Below, piece after piece: positions 11,833 to 23,010 of a stretch of DNA of 64,000 bases. The notes below the pieces were generated by a model that had not been told where the DNA came from, made no database searches, and was given only the letters and a program-made list of their open reading frames with translations. The stretch comes from Stenopsyche tienmushanensis (lineage: Eukaryota; Arthropoda; Insecta; Trichoptera; Stenopsychidae): contig WACJ01000222.1 of NCBI GenBank assembly GCA_008973525.1, positions 496,001 through 560,000 of the forward strand. Direction: 5' to 3'. Position 1 is the stretch's first letter. Every line of letters begins with the position of its first letter. The position numbers and the translations under genes are program-made.

Positions 11833-12464
11833 TCGGAAGTAAACTGGCAGGCTTGCGTGGTAGCCCTGTCCTTTTATTTTCAAAAACAAAAATACCTAGA
11901 CAACAGAAAGCAGATACCATGCACGTTGAACATTTAGAAATATTCCGAAGAAATGAACGAATATTGTATGCTATCAACAGTGTTAAGGTTCATTTATTGA
12001 GCGTCGGAGCTGATAGAATAGTGGATTTATATTAGAGCATAGCATGTCTGCTCTCCCGTCCGAAAAGGTTAAGCAATGTTTCTATTTTCAGTAAAATTAA
12101 AAAAAACATAAAATTTTCCATTTAAAAATTCTTTTCTTCTTTTAAATTTTTTTTTAATAGTCTATGGCTAAATTGCGAATCTAACCTCGTGTACATTAAA
12201 GCTTGAAAAGTGGTCTTTAGAACAAATCTCATCGCAAGTGCAAATATTTTCAATAGCGTATCCTCTCTCCCAATTCTTCCTCAAGGTGAATATTAACACA
12301 CTGTTTGCGGAAACAGATATTCACTATTATTCGCTGCCACCCGCTGAATACAGCAGAATGTAATCTCTTTTCGTAACACGTATTATACGTTAAAAGCGGA
12401 TGACACAAAATACCAAAAGCATATTGAGCACCTCAATTTGTGTTTTATAAAATGTTTTAAAACT
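11833..12464. other. Non-coding, nothing recognised
   Basis: AT-rich. The frame at 11853-12035 begins just past repeat Y and has no recognisable domain. No support for a gene. Confidence 0.35.
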
Positions 12465-13430
12465 TATATTTATTCTTTACACTTATTTCAAGACTTGAAT
12501 AAGATATATTAGTTTTCTTGAATTATACTCTCCTTGAATATGTAGGGCCAATATCTCCCCCCTTGCGAATCTCTTCTTTGTCTTCTCGATCTTGTTCTTC
12601 TGAGGCAGATATTTCATCATTTAAAATTTGTATGAATGTTGCGTGCAATGTTTGCATTGCAATTTAACCACTCCGTTACATCTTCTTTGTTGCATTCAGC
12701 ACATATAGAAATTTGTCCTATTGCTTCTGCAATGTCTCCTAAATTAGGTTCTACCACGTTATTGAAACTTACTAACGGTATTTTAAAAAAATAATTTCAT
12801 GATTTTTTCAAATATGACACATCAAAAGAATTCCAACTGTCTTCTGCGATGTAGCAACAATCTTTTAAATGTATTTTCTTGTGGAAGCTGATAGCTGTTT
12901 CTTCATTATTTTCGTCTGCTAGCAATAATCATCGAGGCGTCTGATTTCTATGTAAACGTTTGAATGTTTTTATTACACCCTGATCCATCGGTTGTATTAC
13001 CGTAAACATTTCATCGATATGGGTTCAGTTTCCTATAGATGGGTGGGACCTTCCTTCTTCTCCTTTGAATTTTTTAAACCAACCCGGACTTGTTTTGAAG
13101 GTGGATTCTCCATTTAATTTTTTATTAAAAATATTGCTTTTTCACACAGTAATGGACCAGATATTGGCTGTCCAGTTGATCTTCTTTGTTTGAACCACAT
13201 AAAAATTCACTCTTCAAGTTCTGTATTTATTGATTTTTTCATATCTTTTTGCTCTAAGCTTCTATCTTTTGATTATTCAATAATTAAACTTCGTAATATG
13301 CAAGCCATCACGTACGTAAGCAAAAAAGGACATAATTCTCCACCTGAAATCAGCAAATTATATATATATTATTTTAAAAAAATGGAAAATTTATTACGCA
13401 TATCCCCGCATACAAAGTGTTAATAATGTC
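12465..13430 (-). mobile_element. Tigger/pogo (Jerky-like) transposon relic, copy a
   Basis: Collinear with the better copy at 38168-39290. Minus-strand fragments include, near the C-terminus, AECNKEDVTEWLNC and ILNDEISASEEQDREDKEE. Near the N-terminus is the DNA-binding region (plus-strand CTTTGTTTGAACCACATAAA encodes MWF-x-QR in reverse). Compared with copy b, about 360 bp of the central catalytic region is deleted around 13060. Terminal repeats are not preserved. The plus-strand frame at 13190-13423 is a shadow of the transposase. Confidence 0.8.
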
Positions 13431-15229
13431 GCGTAAAAGTGGGGGAGAGATAACGTGCATCATAAGCATGCAATGATGATTAGACGTACAAAGGTGGGGG
13501 AGTAGTTAATTAAATTTGCTATACCGCCATAATACTACATATATATTATAATAAATACATTAATTTAAATCATATAGTTTTAATATCTTACGACATTAAT
13601 ATGTAGAAAAAACAAAGACGTGCTTGTATTCAACGATAGTTTTACTGGGATATGATGTATTACGGATATTATATTGGACAATCAGTCGTATAAGGCTTCC
13701 AATTCGATGGTTTACGATCGCTAAATCCGCATTTAATGACGAGAGCGAACATACATCTTCTATGAAGGATGACAGTTGTACTTTGGCATTTCGAGTTGTT
13801 GTGTCGTAGTGCTATCTATATAAAATTCCATTTAGCTGACAAGTTAGAACGAGAGTGTCATTTTCAATTATGCTTCAAAAATTTGCAGTAATATTCTCAC
13901 AGCTAAAAAATTAAAATGACGATATGGGGGTAGGGAATGTAAATAGTGTATTTTTAACTAAAAATATTATCGAAAAATTAATGTAAATGACTTTTATATT
14001 TACATTATATATTACGCTTTGACCGATTGGATAATCTTTACAAATCATATTTCAGAGGGCCATGACTATTATTTTTCAGGGATTAAATTTCCATCTATCC
14101 TTTGAAGGACTCATAGGACAATTATTGTCTATGATCAATTCAATCAAATATCATACGTTATCAAAACAGAGCTTATTTTTACAAGGGAGACCCCTTAAGA
14201 ATTATGAAGGATTTCGATCCTTTTAAGTTTAATAAAATACATTAACTATAAATCACCGAATTCAATTCCATCAAATTAATGGAAATAATATTGCTTTCAG
14301 TCTAGTCCTTTTTGGACTCCAAATTCAATCACCCACACAGAAAATATGAAATGATTCCAATATCATATGGTACAGCGATATAAATTACTATCAAACACGT
14401 CTTTCATGTCATATCATTTATCTTCAATAAATTATTCCAAAGATTTTCACATAATTTTCGCAATAAATAGTGAGAGATATATGTGTCCTGATAATCTGCG
14501 AATAAGAAATCTTTTCTAATGTATAGAACATGTCTCCCGGTTGTCCAAAACAAGGATTCCCCGCTGTACGAAAATAATTGAAACTATGGGAGGTAAAGGA
14601 TCCCCTTTGTATTCAACGTGTACAGGATTTATGATTCAAATAACCAGAACAAGAAATATGTGCTCCGTCTTCATAACGAATCGACGAAATATTATCATCA
14701 GCAAAAACTCGATAGAAAATTAAATATTTAAAAAAAAAACGAGGTTGTATTTTCGACGTCTTGCTTTATCAACATCAAATCATGGTAGTTTCTTATCTTA
14801 TCAAGTCTCAAAGGGATCCATTTTCTTTCGACTATTTTGAAAAGGTCAGTACGTAATAAGATTTGCTCGGTCAGATATACAAGCTCCTTTTATTTTCACA
14901 ACTGACCTTCCGAAACTTTCTATATAATAATGAACCCTACCTTAGATTGTGCTTTATGATATTTTCAATTTATTTCTATGGAAATTCGCATTACATTCTT
15001 ATTCATTCTGATAGTACATATTAATACATACAACTCTTTCCTTTTAAGAAAAAAATATTTTTGTTGTAAATAAATAGGGGAAAAAATTGGAGATAAATTA
15101 TTATTTGAAAGGTGGTTTTTGACAACATTTAAAAATGCATATAAACCAAAGAAGCTATTGCTAAAATTAATTAAAAAGTAATGATAACTCATTTAATACC
15201 ATTTTTTTAAATGTGTTATTGGAAGCTTA
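13431..15229. other. Non-coding stretch
   Basis: AT-rich, with G-runs at 13440-13500 and 13925. Short frames at 13624-13809, 14541-14723 and 14965-15192 carry no domain, codon bias or splice context that would support a gene. Confidence 0.4.
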
Positions 15230-15595
15230 AGGGGGGCAATCTCTTTAGAAGCTCGAAAATGAGTTGTTTTTCATGATTTTTTTGTTGAAGAGATGTTGTT
15301 TTATCTCTTGGCCAAGAAATGGAGTCAGGTCTTCAAGCTTTGGATATTTTTTAAAGCAATGGTTTTCTGCCATTTGCACCAGCTTTTGACTCCAGTCGGG
15401 TTCCCATTATAATGTCTTTTTTGTGAATTCCTCGAACTTCTCTAACTTTCGTTCCTTTATTAAGATATTTTGATATTTTTGTTTCGAAAATTCAATTACA
15501 CACGACACACTATCGAGCTAAATTTGACTATGAGCAACTTCGAGCTTCTCGAAACTACTTGTTGCAAGCTCATGGAAGTGCTCCCACACGCCCTA
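15230..15595 (-). pseudogene. Coding-like remnant of unknown family
   Basis: Reading one minus-strand frame from 15595 down to 15230 gives about 120 residues with three stops that looks like ordinary protein: GVWEHFHELATSSFEKLEVA, then VIEFSKQKYQNILIKERKLE, and last PKLEDLTPFLGQEIKQHLFN. The stretch keeps one frame throughout with mixed helix-like composition, unlike the AT-rich surroundings. It is broken by stops, so it is a dead gene, an exon pair read through, or a decayed transposon protein. I do not recognise the family. Confidence 0.45.
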
Positions 15596-17640
15596 GATGA
15601 GCATTCTTTATGAAATTTAACAGGCATATGTATAATAAATGTCTACGTTGAACAGACTAAAATTGTTTTAAAATATTCAAAAGTGATTATTTAATTAGCA
15701 AAAAACTACCAAAAATGTTGATAAAAACAGAAGCTTTTTTTCAATCACTCACTATTTTTTTATTTCTCAATACTTTTTCTTTATTATAGTTTAAACTATG
15801 CAAAATATTATACATAGCTAAAATATGTTTAATTTTTTTGCTACGAATCGCTTGTTCAGGACTTAGAACTTCCATGGTGAAGAATATCATTGCTCGTGCA
15901 CATTACCATACATTATCAAACTTTTAAAATATTTTTATGTTAAATAAAGAACGCCTAATCAACACACAAAATATCAATATTCTATGTTTAAAGTCATTTT
16001 TATAGAAAAAAAATGGTGAACAAAATCAAGAAAAAATTGTTCAAGAAATCAAAGGATCCAAAAAAAAATGTGATCATATTCCTTTTAACTATTGTAATTC
16101 GTGTATGTATAAGCATGTGGATAAAACTAAGGCTAACTTTGAGCATATTTTAATTTATGATTTTTGAATGATATGTAGGGACTTATAGAATTGATGTTCT
16201 TCACTGCGTTTCAAAATAAATGGAAAATTGATGATTATTTTGGAAATAATTGTGTGAAAAATTTGAATTTTAAGGGTTGCTAATGCATTTAAAATCCATT
16301 TAAAAACTGTATGAAAGAGTCGAGTCTAATTTGTTCTTGGTGAGTTCGTGAGGTTTTACCACTCCATCCAAGCGACTATGAATACGAATTTGCCAAGACG
16401 TGGAAAGTTTTAATTATTCATATTCAGCTTCTATAAAAGACAGTAGTTAAGCAACAAAATATGAAGCCCTTGCATGTTCAAAGTACTATAATTATGATAA
16501 TTTGTTTTTTAAACTAAAATAGAGCTTTCCATGAGATATCATATCAAAAAGATGTTGCTTTTGTAAAGTAGATGCTTTTAGATATGAAGTTTTTGCGTTG
16601 TTAAACTTGAGCACTTATCGAAAAGGTTGCGAATTAGGTACGGGGGTTGCGGGATGAATCGACGGGGCTCATTATTGAGCAAGTGTGCATTCATTATTTG
16701 AAGTAATATTTGGAGATTAGTTCAGGGCGTGATTACCCCTTGTAGCTGGCAAACGTGAGGGTTTTGGTCCACAGACCGGAAGTCCTCGTTGCTTAATGGG
16801 GCTGAATGGGAAAACATAGACAGTCGGAAACAATTAACGGTGGACGCTGAAATAAAGCCTTAATTTGTGGCCGAAAGAGCGTCAGACGATTGCGTCGGCG
16901 CAAATAAAAAAGTTTTCCAGTCGGAAAAATTATACACTGTTCCACCGGTTAACGGCTAATGGGCCGACATAACTCATTCAAATAAAACAACCCAATAAAA
17001 CACGAAAATCTGCGCACAATATCCATAAAACCGACCGAAAGTCAACCCCCCGGAGGATATTCCGTTACAAATACGGGTCACAGGCGCAAGAAACTATATA
17101 TAGAACGGTCAAAAATTAAATTTGCCATCAGTTCCCTATTACGTATGTGAAGGGCATATTTATTTAGAAATATAATATGGCACTCGCATGAAATGAAATA
17201 TTATAAATAGATCGTAAACAAGCCATGGATATAGCTGTGAAATTGCTATTTCATACCAAATGGGATGTACACCCGTGTAGATTGATTTCAGGAAACCGTA
17301 TCGTATATTGAAAATGTCAAAATTTTGTTTGATGAAAAAATATCAAAATATGAAATATTTCTAACTGATGTCTGATCGAAAATGTATTCACATATTCAAG
17401 GTATTATTTTTTGACCCCATTTCTGCTTGGCGAGATTTATTTGTACATTGTAGAAAAATTTCATAGGCGATTTTAAGACATCAATTGAGAAAATCGTACA
17501 TAACACATTGATTATTAGTGATCGAATTAGTTGAAACGAACCTAATTTTTAACCAATATTATTTCCACATTAGCATTGTTTTTATTCTTCTTTGCATCTA
17601 AGGGTACGTTCTTTTATAAGGGCATACTGCATGAATGCTC
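15596..17640. other. Non-coding stretch with a mixed-composition island
   Basis: 15600-16600 is AT-rich with nothing recognised. 16620-17110 is a balanced island (CCGGTTAACGGCTAATGGG at about 16943) with no open frame. It could be older host non-coding DNA. 17110-17640 is AT-rich. Confidence 0.4.
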
Positions 17641-18100
17641 GGAATTCAATGTGAGAATTTAAATGCCATATTTAATTATTTATTTAATTTTTATTAGGCC
17701 ACACTCTTGAACACAATAAATTCATTGTATTCTAGAATTACCTTGTCTCGGTTTCGGAACTTTTTATTCTTTAAAAAGTACTTCAAGTAGTTAAAAGGGT
17801 AAAAATCTGTTGGAATGTGTTGGGTTGAATAAGATGGATTTAGTAAAATCTCGTAATTTATACTTTTTTTTCCTTCTGGTTTCAAGAAGAACAATGTATG
17901 ATGCCTTTTTTTTCCACAACATTGTAACCATGAGGTTCTTTTAGTGCATTGAATTCAACCACTACCCAGAAATTTTCTTGCTGTCAAATAAAATCCATTT
18001 TTTATCAACAGAAATGATGTGATTTAAAATAGGTTTTATCATTAATGAAGATCACACCTTCAAATGCTTCAGTTTTTTACATTTTGACTATTGTGCGGAT
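17641..18100 (-). mobile_element. Mariner transposase relic with central deletion
   Basis: On the minus strand the first catalytic region survives as VDKKWILFDSKK, where a Tc1/mariner D-E-K-W-I box is expected. It is followed by KNLMVT and, out of frame, GIIH and FFLKPEG. The frame at 17894-17694 then jumps to EILLNPSYSTQHIPTDF and LKYFLKNKKFRNRD, equivalent to the block around the third catalytic Asp and its C-terminal tail. The central block with the second Asp (DNARPH-type) is missing. The element is inactive. This lineage differs from the other mariners here, being nearer SETMAR-type elements by its motif wording. Confidence 0.75.
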
Positions 18101-18516
18101 TTATCCAGCTTTTACAAATAGATCCTTTTTTCAAAAGTATATAAAATAGCAGAAATTCCGACTCTTCATATGACACACCCTAAAAGTTATCGATTTATTA
18201 TTAAACACCCGGGCTGAAATACGGTAGTTGAAGGGTTCCATAAGGCTACAATTACAATCCACTGCTTACTACATCTCATTCAACAAGATATGTAATATAA
18301 ATTATCTAAAATAATCATCCTGAATCATGAGTTTTGGATTCTAAGAATGTATAAACCGTTCATTCAAGCGGATATCTTAGGAACCAAAGGTTGAAGTGGA
18401 AGCTCGATCAGGTGGCTGATAACAATCTCCAGTCAGTTGGTGGACTAAAGTTTCCAAGCACCGCAAGTTATTAAGCGGTTGTTCTCTTTTCTGCTGTTTA
18501 GTCATTTTATTTAGCA
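18101..18516. other. Non-coding, nothing firm
   Basis: AT-rich to 18300, possibly still within the mariner's 5' part. No TIR found and no gene seen. Confidence 0.35.
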
Positions 18517-18944
18517 CTAGCGAATACCCGGCATACGTTGCAATGCCATAAGCGCTTAAAAATTATTAGAAAAGAAACGCAGTAGGTGGTTTATTGCTTC
18601 AGATCATGTGTAGCGCGAGCTCACTCTCGTCTCGAAGACCGACCCAAACTTCATTTCACCACACCAATATGCGCTAACATGGTGCATCCATACAATATTT
18701 TACTATACCTACATTATTTTCGCAAGTGTAAACAATAAGCCGACAAAGTTTTATAGCAATCGGATGAACGGCATGGAAGCGCATTAAATACGGACAAACA
18801 AACATTGATTTTTATATATTAAACTATGCCTATGTTATTTGCGAAGTTCTTAATAATAAATGAATGAAGTTTTATCGCAATCTAATGAACAGTATGGCAG
18901 TGCATTTCGAACGAACAAAATCCAATTCATTTTTACATATTAGA
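18517..18944 (-). mobile_element. Complete non-autonomous Helitron, long subtype
   Basis: Minus-strand 5' TC (18944-18943) is preceded by A. The 3' CTAG (18520-18517) is followed by T. The hairpin GGCATTGCAACGTATGCC lies just inside the 3' end. Two tandem ~105-bp units are present. An extra ~130-bp section (about 18565-18690, AACATGGTGCATCCATACAA at its edge) is shared only with 533-835, which defines a subtype. No coding capacity. Confidence 0.85.
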
Positions 18945-18991
18945 TTGAAGTGAAACTTTTATTGGCGTGGCAGAACAAATTGGCTTGACCG
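18945..18991 (-). repeat. 47-bp sequence shared with 43232-43278 beside Helitron 5' end
   Basis: Immediately outside the Helitron 5' end, 18945-18991 matches 43232-43278 at all but two or three positions (both contain AACAAATTGGCTTGA). Homology stops at the same base on the far side in both places. The far end reads TCAAGCCAAT on the minus strand, again beginning with TC. It may be an alternative element 5' end or a shared target. Confidence 0.7.
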
Positions 18992-19158
18992 TAAATAGTT
19001 GGTCCAAAGTAGACCTGCCGGGTCAGAAAACCACACTGGTATTCTTCGAGAAGTTTCTCCACGAAGGGCGGCAGTCGTCCGATGAGAGTCTTTATGAATA
19101 ATTTATATGCTATATTTAAAAGGGATATGCTCCTGTACCTCTCGAGTTGCGGCATCAA
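18992..19158 (-). pseudogene. RTE-like reverse transcriptase fragment
   Basis: Minus-strand translation contains ERYRSISLLNIAYKLFIKTL, then RLPPFVEKLLEEYQCGF, and, after a frameshift, PGRSTLDQLFTV. These are RT domain motifs in the order seen in RTE-type and related LINEs (YRGISLL... through ...YQCGFRPGRST-DQIF). Only about 55 residues of RT survive, ending at the point where the shared 47-bp sequence begins. The catalytic boxes are absent. Confidence 0.75.
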
Positions 19159-20340
19159 ACCATATGGTGAGCGAGAGTCACCTCTCGAGTATGCAAAGTG
19201 TTAATCAGAGGACGAAAACAATTTTAAACAATCACATTTGAATCATTCACGTACATGCGTGGAGGATCATCATGCTAACAGTTAGCATAATTTTTTTCTC
19301 CCCACGCTTTAGGTTTTTTTTATAAGAACCTTAGGTATTTGCAACCTACCTGACTTCAATTGAATAATATGAAAGGGAAAATAATACAATGTTTTTGCTA
19401 ATGGAATTTCTTACTTTTCCTTAACCGTGTATATTTTATTAAATGTCTACGAATCCAAATCGGAAACCATTTACAGATTTTTAAATTGTCACACTATAAA
19501 TTGAATGCGTTAAATCGAAGCAAAGTTAACAGAAAACGCTCCCTCGTCGGCATCGATAATCCGTTGTATAAATAGCGGAAAATAAGCAAACACAAAAAAT
19601 AAACAGGGTAGGCATCTGGGGGGGTGTAAATAAAATTTATTCTGTTTGAAAATGTATTCAATACATTATGTCGGTACGCATAAAATAAACGTTTGGAAAA
19701 TGTTCGGTGAGTGCCTCACAGGAGAGACTTGTGGAATAATATCGGGTGAGAATATAATGTATGTAAATTTGAAATAATGTTTTTTTTGATGCGCTCATAT
19801 TACCGCGATCGCGGATTTTATCTTATGCTAAATTTCGAGAAGGCTTTATGGGTAAAGCGCATTTTTTTAAAAGTCGTTTGTCGAACAGGTTCACCCTGTT
19901 GTCGAATGCTGATATTCCGGGGTGAAATTTTCGGGCATAAAAAATTTCAACGGCAATGCGAAAAATGGGAGGGTTGCTACTATACAAATAACTTTATCAA
20001 TGCTTCCTTCTCTTATGTAAATTAATTTTACACCGAAGTTTTTCTATGTATTAATATCACGTAGAGCCTTAAGGTTAGACACGATGGTGTTTCGAGGTCG
20101 TTCTTGTTTATCTTCCCCGGAACGAGGGATGCATAGTAAAAAGAAGGACCATTTGATGAATAGTCCACATACATATACATACAGAAAAGTTGGTAACGAT
20201 TTTTAGAGATTTTGTAAATTTGCCGGAATTTTTTTCTTTAGAATAACAAAAAAATATTTAATATGATAAATGAAAAAATATTGTACTGTAAGATTTATAT
20301 GATGCAATTACTACAAAATTATTAATTTTCCACGTTAAAA
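19159..20340. other. Non-coding stretch with mixed-composition island
   Basis: 19440-20030 is moderately balanced, including CGTCGGCATCGATAATCCG at about 19545 and a G-run at 19618. No frame has domain support; the plus frame at 19777-20025 looks random. Nothing firm. Confidence 0.35.
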
Positions 20341-21071
20341 GTGTATATAAAATATTTAATTATAAAAACCGCATAACTTCAAATAAAATCGCATAAAAAA
20401 ACTTTGCGAAGATTAACCATTTATTTTTTTATACAGTTCGTGATATGGAAATATGCAATTCTTAAGCTCGCACTGGAACTTGAAAGCTCGTTCAGAATTT
20501 GAGTCATGCACAATAAACAGATTGACTAGTTTCTTGTATATTTTTTTAGGGGCAGGAGTTTCTTCCACTTCAATATCGTCTTCTGTATCTTTCCTGCCAT
20601 ATAACATTAAACCAATAATATCATTCAAAGGAGTATTCTCAAGCAATTCATCGATATCATTTTGATAAAAAGTATCAAAGCCTTCCCCATGTTGATTTGC
20701 CAAAGTAATGATTTCAGCTGACAATGTCGAAGTTTTTATTATTTTGCCATCTGTAATACATTCGTGCCAAAATGCTTTCCAACAAGAATTTAAAGTGTGT
20801 GGATTAATCTGAGATATCACACACGAAACATTATTTATACAGTTCAAAATTGAAAACTTTTTCCAGACTTCAAAAAAGTATGCCCTTATATAATGAAAAA
20901 ATACTATTTTTACATTTAGATGTTCTCAATCTGGACGACCTTTATATTTTTTTATGTGTATTTGCATTAAAAAAATGTTTATACTCTATAAAGAAATGAA
21001 GGATAGGTTCCATTATTTTTGAAAACCGCATAACTTTAAAATCGCATAAAAACTGACCCAAGTGTATATAT
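20341..21071 (-). mobile_element. Second Tigger/Jerky-like family (family 2), transposase C-terminus
   Basis: The minus-strand frame 20847-20413 (144 codons) has the Tigger/Jerky C-terminal layout: INPHTLNSCWKAFWHECITD (compare the TL-x-x-CW-x-K-L-W-P-E-C phrase in that family), then an acidic linker and SERAFKFQCELKNCIFPYHE near the end. Both edges carry the subterminal block CCGCATAACTT...ATCGCATAAAAA (about 20371-20400 and 21027-21055), unexpectedly in the same orientation. The catalytic DDE region is missing. Related copies without coding sequence lie at 34930-35540 and 47115-47490. Confidence 0.75.
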
Positions 21072-22604
21072 GTATATATTATATAGGGATTTCAACATTT
21101 CTTGGTTTTTGTGAATGTTTTTGGGAATGTTACCTTATATTATGTTAAAATGAAGTTTCTTTAAGTCATTCGTCTTGCACTTTAAGTGCAATCTTGTAGT
21201 TAATACATTTATTCATCTCAATGGATTAAATTAAAGAGAGAATATTTCTCGATTGAATTTCATTACATTCTTCGATTAAGAACGATTATAAATACTAGTA
21301 TTTAAAATTATCTTAATACTAATTTACCAATTAATATTATATGGTATTATAAATAGCCTAAAAATATAAATTAAACCAATACTTAGTGATATAGGATAAA
21401 TCCCTATCTCATGTTTCATAAAAATAGTATCGAAACTTTATCTCTAATTGGCTTTCCACAAAAAAATGACACGATTCATAAATAAGCAAATCCGCAAACA
21501 CGAAAAAAGTAAATGTCAGAGATCAATTTGGACTCATGAAGTTAAAAAACCATTTTATTATGTCATATTTAATACCAAAAGTTACATAAAAAGCTATCGT
21601 GCCGCCAATATTTAACAAGCCCAAAAACGCTCTCTATGTGCTCTCTCGATCAAAACGCCAAAAATGATTTGGCAATACGAACATTTTTGTCCTTCCGATA
21701 AATTACACAATTAGCCATCTCAAATATAAATTTAAATAAAGTTGTTCCCATTTTACGAGCGAATTATCCCATCGATCGTTTTTTATGGTTGTGACTGCTG
21801 AACGAAATGCGTCATAAACAAAGTTGATCCGGATTAAATCGTCTGCTGTTCATCTGCAGCGCGTAAAACGTATATTATGGGGGAAGATTGCGAGTTAATG
21901 ATGGTGGGTGGTCGGGTGGGTTACACGCGTTGGTCACATTAATGCAGGGGGTGGAAAGGGCTTATTTTTGACGGATCGCGTTAACGCGTCATCGACTCTG
22001 GAAAGCCCTTTCGCCCCTTGCTCTATCCATAGACATTTTAAGCGCTCCCCCGAAAAAAGGCTATTTTTAAAACCTTCTTGATAAATTGTTTGTATGTGAA
22101 TGTCTTCATAAAAAATCTTCAAATATATAATAGAAGGGAAAAATCCCTCGATTCATACGAGTATGAAAACCACGTCGTATTTTCGGGCCATAAATTCTAC
22201 TTTTTTGTTATATTCTTAAATTCTATGGCTTGAGGAGACTTAAACAACGTGGAGTCAAACATTGTCGTACAATGGGATTACACTTCAGGATGGCTTGTTT
22301 GATTTTTCTGTGCGATTTTCGAAAATTCGAATTTTATTTTACCAATATATTGTCTCCGACTCTTATTTTATCCAAACAACCCCAAAAGCATAAAGGGGAA
22401 AATTTAATTTAATTTGATGTTTTCACGAAATATTGAAAGTGTAAAGAAAACAATTGTCTTGTATAAGTAAACCAAATACTTTTTAAAAAAGCAAAGAGCA
22501 AATCTGAAAATGGTTGATAAGAATAGAAAAACTGGTTTTATGTAGTATAAATAAATATCTATTTTAAAAAGTTGTTAGTATTTATTCATCATGATTGTAT
22601 TAAA
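21072..22604. other. Non-coding; mixed-composition island
   Basis: AT-rich to 21640. 21640-22130 has balanced composition (TGATCCGGATTAAATCG at about 21824, GTTCATCTGCAGCGCG at about 21848) and no supported frame. Such islands may be older host DNA. Nothing recognised in 22130-22604. Confidence 0.35.
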
Positions 22605-23010
22605 AAGCACTCAAAGTTGGCAAAGTTTTATCACAATCGAATGAACGGTATGGCAGCGCATAAAATACGAACAAACAGAGATTAATTTTTATATATTAGA
22701 AGATATAATCAAATATATAAACATTGATTTTTATATATAAGATCCACTGTAAGTTAATTATATTATACCTATATTATTTGAGAAAGTGCAAGCAATGAGT
22801 TGACAATGTTTAATCGCAATCGAATGTACGGTATGGCAGCGCATAAAATACAAACAAACAAATATTTATTTTTGTATATTAAACTATACCAATGTTACTC
22901 ATACAATTCTCAGCAATAACTGGACGAAGTTTTATTATAATCTGATGAACGGTATGGCAGCGCATTAAATACAAACAAACAACAATAATTTTTTATATAT
23001 AAGATATACG
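22605..23010 (-). mobile_element. Helitron-like tandem cluster, three units
   Basis: Three head-to-tail copies of the ~105-bp Helitron unit, each carrying GAACGGTATGGCAGCGCAT or a close variant (about 22640, 22813 and 22951). Each is followed by an A/C-rich tail and a TTTTATATATTA-like terminus (about 22687, 22728, 22992). No 3' hairpin or CTAG. This is an internally expanded, 3'-less copy. Confidence 0.75.
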
